Counted from the first letter of the stretch, positions 22,407-32,188 are shown. The stretch: 64,000 nt of DNA from Methylobacterium sp. J-090 (GCF_022829345.1 NZ_JAKSXV010000094.1:1-64000); one strand, 5' to 3'. The notes: generated from the sequence alone by a model not told the origin. Numbers and translations are program-made.

Positions 22407-23437
22407 GGTTGTGGCTTGATCTGAATCATGATGACGCCTCTTGCTTGCGGAAAGTGCTTTTTCGCGGTTCTTGCCAAGCGAAGAGCCCGCTCTGGATCAA
22501 GCTCCGCCTCTCCGGTCTTATGATCATATGTGCAAACCATATCTTCTGGAGTCAATTCATAAAGATCGAGACGTACTGACCTTGGTGCACCATAGCGTAT
22601 CTCGAATCCCGATGTATCGAGGGAGAGTTCAACTTTAACATTAGGATACCCTAATTTCCTAAATGTCGCCGCCACGTCGTAATGGATCAAATTGCCAAGT
22701 CTCGTATTATCCAGATGGGGATATAGTGCTCGCAATCGCTTCGCCGCCTCATTCACCACCGCCTGCACCTCGCGATTGAGGGGACACGCCTGATTGAGCA
22801 TCGTTTGGCTGACCGGTCCGACCCAGATCAACGGATATTTCTTGTCCACATCCGTGGCGAAGTCGTAACGCAGGGCGGTCGTACCGGGCGCCTTCCCGAA
22901 ACTCGGCCCATGGGCCGCGAGGTAGGTGAACAGGAACGCGGCCGCTTCCAGCGTCGCTGCGACGGCGGGGACAACGACGAACGGCAGGAAGACCGGCTGC
23001 ACCGTCGCATCGAGTGGCGCACCCGCTCCTAGAAACGTCCCGCGCGAGAGGATCTCGCCGGATTGTCCGTCGCGGATCGTCTGGGTGTCGCCCGAGTTCT
23101 CGAACAGGCGGCTGTCGCCGCCGGGGGTGATGACCCGGTGCTGTTCGTCCCCCGCGTCGCGGCGGGAGCGAATGCGCAGGGTGAGGACCTCACCGCCACC
23201 ATCGAGCAACGTCCGCTGCTGGATCTGCCCGGGCGAACCGTTTCCGCCGCCGGGCGGACTCCATTGTCCGCCGCCGCCCTGACCGGCTGGAACGCGAGGC
23301 TGATTCGGGTCGTACTTCCGCATCAGGTGGCGGACGCGGAGCAGCTTCGTCTCCGTGGTCAGGAGGGCGAGGCGAAGCCGCATCTCATCGCGATCATCCG
23401 TCGTCCGGGGGCGGAAATCTCGGTCGCGCACTGGCAT
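22403..23437 (-). CDS. Modular protein with VPAG-GGQW motif and PD-(D/E)XK-like C-terminal domain (putative toxin)
   Basis: About 344 residues. Near the N-terminus it has the motif KYDPNQPRVPAGQGGGGQW, which I recall from many alphaproteobacterial MuF/polymorphic-toxin-like proteins. A hydrophobic stretch follows at about residues 150-185 (VQPVFLPFVVVPAVAATLEA). The last ~60 residues read like a restriction-endonuclease-fold toxin: SVRLDLYE (D291), then YDHKTGEAEL (D305 and K307) and RALRLARTAKKHF. The ATG at 23437 has AAAGGTG upstream; an in-frame GTG nine bases earlier is possible. The DNA for the C-terminal domain is markedly less G+C-rich than its surroundings (about 48% over 22441-22680 by hand count), as expected for a swapped toxin tip. 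Nuclease function is inferred. Confidence 0.55.
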   Translation of the reverse strand: MPVRDRDFRPRTTDDRDEMRLRLALLTTETKLLRVRHLMRKYDPNQPRVPAGQGGGGQWSPPGGGNGSPGQIQQRTLLDGGGEVLTLRIRSRRDAGDEQHRVITPGGDSRLFENSGDTQTIRDGQSGEILSRGTFLGAGAPLDATVQPVFLPFVVVPAVAATLEAAAFLFTYLAAHGPSFGKAPGTTALRYDFATDVDKKYPLIWVGPVSQTMLNQACPLNREVQAVVNEAAKRLRALYPHLDNTRLGNLIHYDVAATFRKLGYPNVKVELSLDTSGFEIRYGAPRSVRLDLYELTPEDMVCTYDHKTGEAELDPERALRLARTAKKHFPQARGVIMIQIKPQP

Positions 23438-23546
23438 GACGAACACCTTTGTTCATGAAATGTTCTACCGTAAGATGCATGAAATAGGAAATTATTCTAG
23501 GAGATTCGGTTTCGGTCCGTCGACCGCCGAGCGGGTCCCCGAACGC

Positions 23547-23575
23547 AAAACGCCGCCCCGCGAACGGGACGGCGT
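23547..23575 (-). terminator. Rho-independent terminator of asd
   Basis: On the minus strand an 11-bp stem (ACGCCGTCCCG with CGGGGCGGCGT, one U-G wobble) is capped by a TTCG tetraloop and followed by TTTTG. It lies about 50 bases past the asd stop. Confidence 0.85.
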
Positions 23576-23623
23576 CGATCGTGCTCGTCGAGTCCCCGGT
23601 CCGTAATGGACCGGGGAGGGGCC

Positions 23624-24655
23624 TCAGGCGGCCTGATGGCGCGGCAGCAGCTTCCGGTTCACCAGCATCTCGGCGATCTGCACGGTGTTGAGGGCGGCGC
23701 CCTTGCGCAGGTTGTCCGACACGCACCAGAACGCCAAGCCGTTCTCCACGGTGGCGTCCTCGCGGATGCGCGAGATGTAGGTGGCGTCCTCGCCCGCCGC
23801 CTCGTGCGGGGTCATGTAGCCGCCGGGCTCGCGCTTATCGACCACGAGGATGCCGGGCGCCGAGCGCAGGATCGCCCGGGCCTCGTCGGCCGACATCGGG
23901 CTCTCGAACTCGACGTTGACCGCCTCGGCGTGGCCGATGAACACCGGCACGCGGACACAGGTGGCCGTGAGCTTGATCTTCGGGTCGAGCATCTTCTTGG
24001 TCTCGGCCATCATCTTCCACTCTTCCTTCGTGAAGCCATCTTCCATGAAGACGTCGATCTGAGGGATGACGTTGAAGGCGATGCGCTTCGGAAACTTCTC
24101 CTGCACCATCTGGCCGGCGGTGAAGACCGAGCGGGTCTGCTGGAACAGCTCGTCCATGGCGTCCTTGCCGGCACCCGAGACCGATTGATAGGTCGAGACC
24201 ACGACGCGCGTGATCTTCGCGACATCGTGGAGCGGCTTCAGGGCAACGACGAGCTGGGCCGTCGAGCAGTTCGGGTTGGCGATGATGTTGAGCTTGGAGA
24301 AGCCCAGGATCGCGTCCGGGTTCACCTCGGGCACGATGAGCGGCACGTCCTGGTGGTAGCGGAACGCCGACGAGTTATCGATGACGACGCAGCCGGTCTG
24401 ACCGATGCGCGGCGACCATTCCTTCGAGGTCTCGCCGCCCGCCGACATCAGGCAGATGTCCGTGTCGGAGAAGTCGTAGGAATCGAGCGCCTGCACCTTC
24501 AGGATCTTGTCGCCGAAGGAGACATCCTGCCCCATGGAGCGGCGCGAGGCGATGGCCACCACCTCGTCGGCGGGGAAGGCCCGCTCGGACAGGATATCCA
24601 GCATCTCGCGGCCCACATTGCCCGTGGCACCGACGACGGCGACCTTGTAACCCAT
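23624..24655 (-). CDS. asd: Aspartate-semialdehyde dehydrogenase
   Basis: NADP-dependent reductive dephosphorylation of aspartyl 4-phosphate to aspartate semialdehyde, the branch point to Lys/DAP, Thr and Met. The N-terminus is MGYKVAVVGATGNVGREML (Rossmann GATGNVG). The active-site cysteine is C130 in NIIANPNCSTAQ. The family motifs SYQSVSGAG and VPVFIGHAE are also present. 343 residues, normal size. The ATG at 24655 is chosen by homology; a GTG four codons upstream is also possible. It appears monocistronic and is followed by a strong terminator. Confidence 0.96.
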   Translation of the reverse strand: MGYKVAVVGATGNVGREMLDILSERAFPADEVVAIASRRSMGQDVSFGDKILKVQALDSYDFSDTDICLMSAGGETSKEWSPRIGQTGCVVIDNSSAFRYHQDVPLIVPEVNPDAILGFSKLNIIANPNCSTAQLVVALKPLHDVAKITRVVVSTYQSVSGAGKDAMDELFQQTRSVFTAGQMVQEKFPKRIAFNVIPQIDVFMEDGFTKEEWKMMAETKKMLDPKIKLTATCVRVPVFIGHAEAVNVEFESPMSADEARAILRSAPGILVVDKREPGGYMTPHEAAGEDATYISRIREDATVENGLAFWCVSDNLRKGAALNTVQIAEMLVNRKLLPRHQAA

Positions 24656-24934
24656 GATCCTCACCACTCCGCTCGAAGCGCCCGATCCCGGGACGGCGCT
24701 CGACTGAAGCCAAGCGGCAGCGTTCGGGACCTGGGCGCCGTCCTAAGGGCCTCCTCACCGTGCGCCGCACCACCCGGGACGGGCAGCGCGGCTGCCTGCC
24801 GGCCGCGGAGGTCGCACATCCCGGGACATCCGGCATGCCGTCCCATGCCGCGTTGCGGCATGAGTCGTGAAGCGCGGGAGCAAGACGCCTTGCCCCCGGG
24901 CCTGTCAAGGGTTCACCACTCCCGGGAGGGGTGT

Positions 24935-25945
24935 TCAGGCGACGCGGGCGGGCCGGTGTTCCAGGCCGTCGCGCACCTCGGCGAGGAGCGCGTAGGAGCG
25001 CCGGCGTGCCGCCGGATCGTGGATCGCCGACGCCACCATGAGTTCGTCCGCGCCCGTCTCGGCGACGAGGTCGGCGAGCCCGCGCGCGATGGTCTCGGGC
25101 GATCCGACGAGGGAGCGGGCCAGCATCCGGGAGGCCTGCGCCTTTTCCGATGCCGACCAGTAGGTCTCGATGTCGTCGAGGGGCGGCTGCAGTAGGCCCC
25201 GCGTGCCGCGCAGGAGGTGGGTGAATTGCTGCTGGGCCGAGGTGAACAGCCGCCGCGCCGCCGCATCGGTCTCCGCCGCTACCACGTTGACGCCGATCAT
25301 CGCATGCGGTGCCGCCAACTGGGGGGAGGGGACGAAGTTCGCCCGGTAGGTCGCCAGGGCCGGCAGCAGGGCGTCGGGCGCGAAATGCGACGCGAAGGCG
25401 TAGGGCAGGCCGAAGGCGGCGGCGAGCTGCGCGCCGAACAGGCTCGATCCGAGAATCCACAGGGGCACCTTCAACCCGGTGCCGGGCACGGCCTGCACCG
25501 TCTGGCCGGGCTGGAGATCGCCGAACAGGGCCTGCAGTTCGCGGACATCCTGCGGGAAGGTGTCGGCCGCCTCGGGCGCGCGGCGCAGGGCCCTGGAGGT
25601 GCGCGGATCGGTGCCCGGCGCGCGGCCGAGGCCGAGGTCGATCCGGCCGGGATACAGGGCCTCGAGGGTGCCGAACTGCTCGGCGATCACCAGGGGCGAA
25701 TGGTTCGGCAGCATGATGCCGCCGGCCCCGACCCGGATGGTGCGCGTACCGGCCGCGAGATAGCCGACCACCACCGCCGTCGCCGCGCTGGCGATGCCGA
25801 TCATGTTGTGGTGCTCGGCCACCCAGTAGCGCCGATAGCCGAGGTCTTCGGTGTGGCGGGCGAGCGCGAGGGCGTTGCGCAGGGCATCGCCCGGGGTCGC
25901 CCCTTCCGGCACCGGCGCGAGGTCGAGGACGGAAAGCGGAATCAT
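24935..25945 (-). CDS. LLM class flavin-dependent oxidoreductase (luciferase-like)
   Basis: A luciferase-like monooxygenase family protein of about 336 residues; flavin-dependent, substrate unknown. Seen motifs are [15 protein letters not shown] at the N-terminus, [14 protein letters not shown] (typical of the YhbW/MsnO8-like subgroup), [14 protein letters not shown], and [17 protein letters not shown]. The ATG at 25945 has AAGGA upstream. An in-frame ATG at 25963 and an open frame to 26041 add residues with no homology-like character. It stands alone, with 279 bases of non-coding DNA between it and asd. Confidence 0.88.
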   Translation of the reverse strand: MIPLSVLDLAPVPEGATPGDALRNALALARHTEDLGYRRYWVAEHHNMIGIASAATAVVVGYLAAGTRTIRVGAGGIMLPNHSPLVIAEQFGTLEALYPGRIDLGLGRAPGTDPRTSRALRRAPEAADTFPQDVRELQALFGDLQPGQTVQAVPGTGLKVPLWILGSSLFGAQLAAAFGLPYAFASHFAPDALLPALATYRANFVPSPQLAAPHAMIGVNVVAAETDAAARRLFTSAQQQFTHLLRGTRGLLQPPLDDIETYWSASEKAQASRMLARSLVGSPETIARGLADLVAETGADELMVASAIHDPAARRRSYALLAEVRDGLEHRPARVA

Positions 25946-26187
25946 CGTGTGGCTGTCCTTCATCGATCCGGAAGACGGATCGCAATACCCCCGTCCATGA
26001 GATCGCGACGGGTGCGCGCGGGCGCAAGCGCCCCCCGTCATGCCGTCATCGCATGGGTCGAGCCCGCGACGCTTAAGCAGCGATTCACCGCGACTCGGGA
26101 AAACCGCCGCCGCCGCGCCCTGTCGAAACCGGATCGTACCGGCCGGCCTGCAAGGATCGCCGCAATGGGCGGTCCCGAGCGGAGGCG

Positions 26188-27048
26188 GTGCGGTTGCGGC
26201 AGATCACCACGAGCGACGACAGAACGCCGGAGACCGGCCCGGCCGATCCCCGGCGGCGCCCGGCGGCGGCCCTGCGGATTCTCCCGCGCCTCGCCTGTGC
26301 CGCGGCCATCATCGCCGGGTTGAGCCTGCTCGCGCGCGAGACCCGTCCGCAGGGCGCGAGGTCCGAGCGCGACGCTCCGGCGGCCGTCTCGGAGGCGCCG
26401 GCACCCTTCGTCCCGAGCGTGAGCCTCGCCGTCCGGCCGGCGATGCCGAGTGCCGTCGCGGCGCCGCGCTTCCGCCTCGACGATTCCGGGGCCGGGGAGC
26501 CGGCCCGGACCGAGGCCGTGCGCCTCGATTCCGCCAGCGGCCGGCGCGAGGAAACCCTGAGCCTCGGCGCCTTCCCCAACATCGAGGCGCCCTACCTGCG
26601 CGTCACCGTCGGCGAGGCCGGGCCGGGCGACCCGGCCGGACGCCTGTTCATCACCCTCGCCCGGCGCGCCGCGGACGGCCCCGGACTATCGGTGATCCGC
26701 ACGGGCGAGCGCGGGCGCATCGAGACGAAGTTCGGCGCCGTCGAGACCCTGGAGGCGACGGTCAGCGGCCCCCTCGACCGGATCTGCACGGGCTTTGCCG
26801 GCTCGGCCGGCGCGGCCCTCCGGTTCGACGGCTGGCTCTGCGCGCCCCTCGGCCAGGCGCCGGAGCCCCGCGCCGTGGCCTGTGCCGTCGATGCCCTCAT
26901 GGCCACCGCGCCGGACACGCCAGGCTTTTCCGGACGGCGCGATCCCGCCTGCCGTCCGCCGCCGGATACCCGGACGGGCTCCCTCGCCACGGGCAGCGCA
27001 CGAAAAAATGAGGCCAGAATGCGGCGCAATACGCAAGCGCAGCCTTAA
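26188..27048 (+). CDS. Hypothetical protein with one membrane anchor
   Basis: 286 residues; no function recognised. A basic N-terminus leads into a hydrophobic segment at about residues 31-49 ([18 protein letters not shown]). A Pro/Ala-rich stretch and a probably periplasmic domain of about 170 residues follow. That domain has the pair [10 protein letters not shown] and CAPLG, and CAVDALMA further on. Three or four cysteines in the exported part could form disulfides. The start is uncertain: GGAGG lies only 2 bases before the GTG at 26188 but 8 bases before an in-frame TTG at 26194, which may be the real start. Confidence 0.65.
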   Translation: MRLRQITTSDDRTPETGPADPRRRPAAALRILPRLACAAAIIAGLSLLARETRPQGARSERDAPAAVSEAPAPFVPSVSLAVRPAMPSAVAAPRFRLDDSGAGEPARTEAVRLDSASGRREETLSLGAFPNIEAPYLRVTVGEAGPGDPAGRLFITLARRAADGPGLSVIRTGERGRIETKFGAVETLEATVSGPLDRICTGFAGSAGAALRFDGWLCAPLGQAPEPRAVACAVDALMATAPDTPGFSGRRDPACRPPPDTRTGSLATGSARKNEARMRRNTQAQP

Positions 27049-27153
27049 TCGTGGAACCAAGGCGGGGCTCGAACGTCAACCCCACATACGAATGGCCGAG
27101 TTTCTTAACGAGTTCGGCCTACACAATCGCTCCAGATTTACACAAGGTGCATC

Positions 27154-27555
27154 ATGCGCTCTGCCACGATTGCCCTGATGGGCGCCCTGACCCTCGCCGG
27201 CGTCGGCCTCAACACCGCCGCCGAAGCGCAAGGGCGCTATGCCCCCGCCGGCGTGCGCGTGAGCCAGCCGCTCCCGATCCGCATCCGCCCGCGCAGCTGG
27301 CTCGATGCCGGCAACGTCGTGGAGGCGAACAACGGCTCCGTGAGCAACCCGGCCACGAACCCGCAACTCATCACGGCGAGCTACCTGAACTCCCCGCCCT
27401 ACGGCCGCAACGACCGCTTCGGCACCGGCATCCTCGCCGATCCGATCACCAACGGCCCGTTCATCGGCGCCCGGTCGAGCGCGATCCGCAACATCGACTT
27501 CTCGCCCCTCGACCCGATCCTCGATCCGACCTCCCCCCTGGCCGGCCGCTACTGA
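27154..27555 (+). CDS. Small secreted protein of unknown function
   Basis: 133 residues starting with a clear Sec signal peptide (MRSATIALMGALTLAGVGLN, cleavage likely after AAEA). The mature part has no cysteines and is rich in Asn, Pro and Gly, with NPATNPQLITASYLNSPPYG. The ATG is preceded by AAGGTG. A terminator follows directly. It resembles the short exported protein at 39913-40230 in style (GR-F-G, LADPI and PR-type segments) but they are not obvious copies. Confidence 0.7.
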   Translation: MRSATIALMGALTLAGVGLNTAAEAQGRYAPAGVRVSQPLPIRIRPRSWLDAGNVVEANNGSVSNPATNPQLITASYLNSPPYGRNDRFGTGILADPITNGPFIGARSSAIRNIDFSPLDPILDPTSPLAGRY

Positions 27556-27580
27556 GCGGACGGCACCGTTTCGAGCGAGC

Positions 27581-27612
27581 AAGGCGTCGTCCCCCGGGAC
27601 GGCGCCTTTTTC
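27581..27612 (+). terminator. Rho-independent terminator
   Basis: AAGGCGTCGTCCC (27581-27593) pairs with GGGACGGCGCCTT (27596-27608) with one wobble; the tip would open to form the loop. It runs into TTTTT. It ends the small secreted-protein gene at 27555. Confidence 0.8.
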
Positions 27613-27692
27613 GTATGTCCGAAGGCGGTTGAAATCGCGCCGGTGTGCGACGACAACCACGCACCTTCGCAGGCCGATCGGACGGACCCGAC

Positions 27693-28493
27693 ATGACACG
27701 AGAGGACACGCCGCCGGAGGTGCCGCCTCGGCCGACCTGGCGACGGACCCTGCGCTGGCTGCCGCTCGGTCTGCTGGTCATGGCCTCCCTGGCGATCCTC
27801 GTCTCCGGCGTAGCCCACCTTCTCGATCTCGACCGCCTCCTCGCCTCGCGGGCCTGGCTGAGCGCCGCCGTGGCCGAGAACCCAATCCAGGCCATGGCCG
27901 TGGCAGCCCTCGCCTATGTGGGGGCCGTGGTGGTTTCCGTCCCGGCCAGCCTGTTCCTCACGGTCCTGTGCGGGTTTCTCTTCGGCATCGTGCCCGGCGC
28001 CCTCATCGCCGTCGCCTCGGCGAGCACGGGTGCGGCCATCGTGTTCTCCATCGGCCGGGGTCCGGCGTCGGAACTCCTGCGGCGTCGCGCCGGTCCCCGC
28101 CTCGCCGGCCTCGCCGCGGGGTTCCGGCGGGACGCCTTCGGCTACATCGCCTTCCTGCGGCTTCTGCCGATCTTCCCGTTCTGGCTGACCAACCTCGCGC
28201 CCGCCGCCTTCGGCGTTCCCCTGCGCACCTTCCTCCTTGCGACGATCGTCGGCCTCAGCCCCGGCGCCCTGGTCTACGCCACCACGGGGGCCGCCATCGA
28301 GGACGTCGTCGCCACCCATGAGGCGGCCCGGGCGGCCTGTCACGCGGCGGCAGGGCTCGACTGCGCGCAAACCCTCACCCTGCGGAGCCTGATCACGCCC
28401 AAGATGGTCGCCGGTCTCGGCGCCCTGGCGGGCTTCGCCCTGCTGTCCGTCGTCCTGCGGCGCCGCCTCACCCGCCAAGCGCTGTCCGGTTGA
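27693..28493 (+). CDS. TVP38/TMEM64 family (SNARE-associated/DedA-like) membrane protein
   Basis: About 266 residues with five or so hydrophobic segments. The first is LRWLPLGLLVMASLAIL; another runs AVAALAYVGAVVVSVPASLF. The conserved core FLTVLCGFLFGIVPGAL...STGAAIVFSIGR and the FLRLLPIFPFWLTNLAPA re-entrant motif mark the TVP38/TMEM64 family, proposed lipid scramblases or transporters. The ATG at 27693 is preferred; the frame runs back to 27645 with no support. Cys residues in the loop AARAACHAAAGLDCAQ are probably periplasmic. Confidence 0.87.
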   Translation: MTREDTPPEVPPRPTWRRTLRWLPLGLLVMASLAILVSGVAHLLDLDRLLASRAWLSAAVAENPIQAMAVAALAYVGAVVVSVPASLFLTVLCGFLFGIVPGALIAVASASTGAAIVFSIGRGPASELLRRRAGPRLAGLAAGFRRDAFGYIAFLRLLPIFPFWLTNLAPAAFGVPLRTFLLATIVGLSPGALVYATTGAAIEDVVATHEAARAACHAAAGLDCAQTLTLRSLITPKMVAGLGALAGFALLSVVLRRRLTRQALSG

Positions 28494-28752
28494 TCGCGTC
28501 GCGATGCGGGACGATGCCCATGAGGCACGGACGCATGTCCGCGCATGCATTTATAATCCATCGCACGGCCCGAGTTTATTCCGGTCCACCACACCCTTAG
28601 CCATGCATCCATTTGGCTTCACACGCATTGCGCTTGGGGCGACCCGTCGTTCGACAGCATCGAACGACCGATCGGCGCATCCGAGGCTCACCCCCTCGCC
28701 GATCGTCCTGCTTCAAGACTCTCCCGCGGGCCAGCCGGGGTCGGAAATCTCG

Positions 28753-30231
28753 ATGAAACCGCGCTCGGAACTGGAGGCCATGCAGACGGGATCGTCCTTC
28801 ACCGCCGAGGAGACACCAGCGACCGGGACGCAGGCCGCCTGGGTCTCCCGTCGCCTCGGCCTCTCGGGCCGGGTGTTCCTGCTCACCATCGCCCTCGTGG
28901 GCCTGTGCGAGATCCTGATCTACGTGCCGACGGTGGCGAACTACCGGGTGATGTGGCTGTCGGACCGGATCGCGGCGGCCTATGTGGCGGCCCTCGTGAT
29001 CGACGCGACGCCGGATCACACCGTCTCGGTCGACCTCACCGAACGCATTCTGACCGGCGTCGGCGCCCAGGCGGTGATCGTCACCAGCGGCGATGCCCGC
29101 AGGATCATCGCGCGCGCGCCGCTGTCGGACAGCGTGTCCCGGGTGGTCGATCTCCGGTCCAACCCCTGGACCCACTCCATCGCCGGCGCGTGGGCGACCC
29201 TGTTCCAGCCGGCACCGACGCCGATCCGGGTCATCGGCAAGTACCGCGAGGGGTTCGATCCGGTGGAGGTCGTCCTCGACGAGGCGCCCCTGCGCCGCGC
29301 CATGGCGGCCTTCTGCCTGCGGCTGCTGGGGACCTCCCTGACCATCGCCGCCGTCGTCGCCGGCCTCGTCTTCCTCGTGCTGCAGCGGGCCATCGTGCGG
29401 CCCGTGCGCCTGCTGGTCAGCAACATCACGAGCTTCGCCGACGAACCGGAAGAGACCGGGCGGGTCATCGTCCCGTCGGGGCGCAACGACGAGATCGGCG
29501 ATGCCGAGGTGGCGCTGGCCCGCATGGAGGCGGCCCTCGCCGCCGAGTTGCGGGCCAAGCGCCACCTGGCCGATCTCGGCCTCTCCGTGAGCAAGATCAA
29601 CCACGAGATGCGCAACCTGCTGACCACGGCGCAGCTCCTCGGCGACCGCCTCGAAGGCGTGGCCGACCCGGCGGTGCAGCGCGTGGCGCCCCGCCTGGTG
29701 ACGACCCTGGGGCGGGCGATCCGGTTCTGCGAGGAGACCCTGGCCTACGGACGGGCGACGGAGCGCAATCCCCAGCAGCGTACGGTCCCCCTGGCGCCGA
29801 TCCTCGCGGACCAGGCGGACATGTCCGGTCGGGAGCCGGATTCCCCCGTCGTCATCCGGGAACGCTGCGCGCCCGACATCACCGTCCACACCGATCCGGA
29901 GCAGCTTTCGCGGGCCCTGGCCAACCTCGTGCGCAACGCCGTGCAGGCTCTCTCGGCCGAGGGCGGGAACAGCGCCCCCCGGATCAGCCTCGAGGCCCGG
30001 CGGACGGACGGCAGCGTGACGATCCTGGTGATCGACAACGGTCCCGGCCTGCCGGCGCGGGCGCGGGCGCACCTGTTCGAGCCGTTCAAGGGCTCGACCC
30101 GGCCCGGCGGCACCGGCCTCGGCCTGGCCATCGCCGCCGAACTGATCGAGCTCAACGGGGGCACCATCACGCTCGATCAGGCGGAGGCGGGCGTCTGCTT
30201 CCGGATCACCATGCCGGCGGGGAAGGCGTAG
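28753..30231 (+). CDS. Membrane sensor histidine kinase
   Basis: About 492 residues. The first membrane helix, near residues 30-52 (VFLLTIALVGLCEILIYV), and a second (SLTIAAVVAGLVFLVLQ) bracket a periplasmic sensor domain of about 140 residues with a conserved NYRVMWLSDR. A HAMP segment follows, then a phospho-acceptor box INHEMRNLLT (H284). The ATP-binding region has an N-box (NLVRNAVQAL), DNGPGLP and GTGLGLAIA. The ATG at 28753 is inferred from where the protein begins to look coding; the frame is open to 28504. No response regulator is adjacent, so it is an orphan kinase. Its stop is 3 bases from the convergent bioB stop. Confidence 0.9.
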   Translation: MKPRSELEAMQTGSSFTAEETPATGTQAAWVSRRLGLSGRVFLLTIALVGLCEILIYVPTVANYRVMWLSDRIAAAYVAALVIDATPDHTVSVDLTERILTGVGAQAVIVTSGDARRIIARAPLSDSVSRVVDLRSNPWTHSIAGAWATLFQPAPTPIRVIGKYREGFDPVEVVLDEAPLRRAMAAFCLRLLGTSLTIAAVVAGLVFLVLQRAIVRPVRLLVSNITSFADEPEETGRVIVPSGRNDEIGDAEVALARMEAALAAELRAKRHLADLGLSVSKINHEMRNLLTTAQLLGDRLEGVADPAVQRVAPRLVTTLGRAIRFCEETLAYGRATERNPQQRTVPLAPILADQADMSGREPDSPVVIRERCAPDITVHTDPEQLSRALANLVRNAVQALSAEGGNSAPRISLEARRTDGSVTILVIDNGPGLPARARAHLFEPFKGSTRPGGTGLGLAIAAELIELNGGTITLDQAEAGVCFRITMPAGKA

Positions 30232-30234
30232 GGG

Positions 30235-31257
30235 CTACTCGGCCGCCGCCAGGGTCAGGCCCGGGACCGTGATGCCGATGTCGCGCAGCAGCTCGGCGTC
30301 GGCGTCGGTCTCGTTGTTGGCCGTGGTCAGCAAGCGCTCGCCGTAGAAGATCGAGTTGGCGCCGGCGAGAAAGCACAGGATCTGCGCCTCGCGGGTGAGG
30401 TCCTTGCGCCCGGCGCTGAGGCGCACGCGGGCGCGCGGCATCACGATGCGGGCGGTGGCGCACATGCGCACGAGGTCGAGGGGATCGACGGCCGGTCGCG
30501 CCTCCAGGGGGGTGCCGGCGACGGCCACGAGGGCGTTGATCGGCACGCTCTCGGGGTGCGGGGCGTGATTGGCCAGCACCTGCAGCATGGCGGCGCGATC
30601 CTTCACGCCCTCGCCCATGCCGACGATGCCCCCGCAACAGACGCCGATGCCGGCGTCGCGCACGTTCCGGAGGGTGTCCAGGCGATCCGCGTAGGTCCGG
30701 GTCGAGATGATGTCGCCGTAGAACTCGGGCCCGGTGTCGAGGTTGTGGTTGTAGGAGGTGAGGCCGGCTTCCGCGAGGCGCGTCGCCTGCGAGGGGTTGA
30801 GCATGCCCAGCGTCACGCAGGCTTCCATGCCGAGGTTGCGTACGCCCCGCACCATGGCGAGCACGGCGTCGAACTCCGGCCCGTCCTTGGGCTGGCGCCA
30901 CGCCGCGCCCATGCAGAAGCGATGCGCCCCCGACGCCTTGGCGGCGGCGGCCTCGCGCAGCACGGCATCCACCGGCATCAGCCGCTCGCGCGGCACCCCG
31001 GCCTCCTTGTGGTGGGCCGATTGCGGGCAGTAGGCGCAATCCTCGGGGCAGCCGCCGGTCTTGATCGACAGCAGGGCCGCCCGCTGGATGTCGGCCGGAT
31101 CGTTGTGCGCGCGGTGGACCTCCGCCGCCCGGTAGACGAGGTCGAGGAGCGGCAGGTCGTGGATCGCCTGGATCTCGGCCACGGTCCAATCGTGCCGGAT
31201 CGCGGAGGTCGCCAGGGCGGGGCGGGGAGCGGAAAGCTCGGTCATCGTCTCGATCAT
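30235..31257 (-). CDS. bioB: Biotin synthase
   Basis: Radical-SAM enzyme that inserts sulfur into dethiobiotin. The iron-sulfur cysteines sit in [10 protein letters not shown] (C70, C74, C77). [12 protein letters not shown], the [11 protein letters not shown] segment (it reads [15 protein letters not shown]), [12 protein letters not shown] and [17 protein letters not shown] are diagnostic. 340 residues. Two starts are possible: ATG at 31257 with GGAG two bases upstream, or ATG at 31245. No other bio gene is nearby. It should serve the biotin-dependent carboxylase encoded later in the window (pccA), among others. Confidence 0.96.
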   Translation of the reverse strand: MIETMTELSAPRPALATSAIRHDWTVAEIQAIHDLPLLDLVYRAAEVHRAHNDPADIQRAALLSIKTGGCPEDCAYCPQSAHHKEAGVPRERLMPVDAVLREAAAAKASGAHRFCMGAAWRQPKDGPEFDAVLAMVRGVRNLGMEACVTLGMLNPSQATRLAEAGLTSYNHNLDTGPEFYGDIISTRTYADRLDTLRNVRDAGIGVCCGGIVGMGEGVKDRAAMLQVLANHAPHPESVPINALVAVAGTPLEARPAVDPLDLVRMCATARIVMPRARVRLSAGRKDLTREAQILCFLAGANSIFYGERLLTTANNETDADAELLRDIGITVPGLTLAAAE

Positions 31258-31303
31258 GGCTCCAGAAGGCGAATCCCGGCCGGAAAATCAAGCCTGGGCG
31301 CGA

Positions 31304-32188
31304 TCAGTGGGTCGGCTCGCCCGCCGCCACCTTGGCGGTCCAGTCGTCGAAGGCCACCACCTCCTGGCGCTGGGTGCCGAGGCCGTCGATGCCCAGCGTG
31401 ATCACGTCGCCGTTCCTGAGGAAGCGCGGCGGCTTAACGCCCATGCCGACGCCCGGCGGCGTGCCGGTGGTGATGACGTCGCCCGGCATCAGCATCATGA
31501 AGTGCGACAGGTAGGCGACGATCTGGGCGACGCCGAAGATCATCGTCGCCGTCGAACCGGTCTGCATCCGCTCGCCGTTCACGTCGAGCCATAGGCCGAG
31601 AGCGTCGAGGCGCGGGATCTCGTCCAGGGTGACCAGCCAGGGGCCGAGGGGGCCGAAGGTCGGGCAGCCCTTGCCCTTGGTCCAGGTGCCGCCGCGTTCG
31701 AGCTGGTATTCGCGCTCCGACAGGTCGTTGCAGAGGCACACGCCCGCCACGTAGGACAGCGCCTCGTTGGCGTGGACGTAGGACGCGCGCGCGCCGACCA
31801 CGATGGCGAGTTCCACCTCCCAGTCGGTCTTCGCCGAGCCCTTGGGGAGGATCACCCGGTCGTTCGGCCCGACGATGCAGGACGGCGCCTTGTTGAACAC
31901 GATGGGTTCGGCCGGGATGTCGGCGCCGATCTCGGCGGCATGGTCGGCGTAGTTGAGGCCGATCGCGATAAAGTTGCCGGTGGCCCCGACGCAGGGGCCG
32001 AGGCGCGTGTCCGGCGCCAGCAGGGGCAGGCTCGCCGGATCAATGACGCGCAGGCGGTCGAGCCCCTCCCGCGAGAGGGCGAGTCCCGCGATGTCCCGCA
32101 CGTGCCCCGACAGGTCGCGCAGGCCGCCCGCGGCGTCCACGAGCCCCGGCTTCTCGTCGCCGCTCGCACCATGCCGAATCAGTTTCAT
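31304..32188 (-). CDS. Fumarylacetoacetate hydrolase family protein
   Basis: 294 residues of the FAH superfamily, metal-dependent C-C hydrolases, decarboxylases or lyases acting on acylpyruvate-type substrates; this one's substrate is unknown. Typical features are AIGLNYADHAAEIG, PIVFNKAPSCIVGPND, the metal-binding DWEVELAIVVG, GKGCPTFGPLGPWLV and ITTGTPPGVGMG. GAGGGAG lies just before the ATG. It resembles proteins annotated as ureidoglycolate lyase or 2-hydroxyhepta-2,4-diene-1,7-dioate isomerase; the neighbourhood does not decide between them. Confidence 0.9.
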   Translation of the reverse strand: MKLIRHGASGDEKPGLVDAAGGLRDLSGHVRDIAGLALSREGLDRLRVIDPASLPLLAPDTRLGPCVGATGNFIAIGLNYADHAAEIGADIPAEPIVFNKAPSCIVGPNDRVILPKGSAKTDWEVELAIVVGARASYVHANEALSYVAGVCLCNDLSEREYQLERGGTWTKGKGCPTFGPLGPWLVTLDEIPRLDALGLWLDVNGERMQTGSTATMIFGVAQIVAYLSHFMMLMPGDVITTGTPPGVGMGVKPPRFLRNGDVITLGIDGLGTQRQEVVAFDDWTAKVAAGEPTH

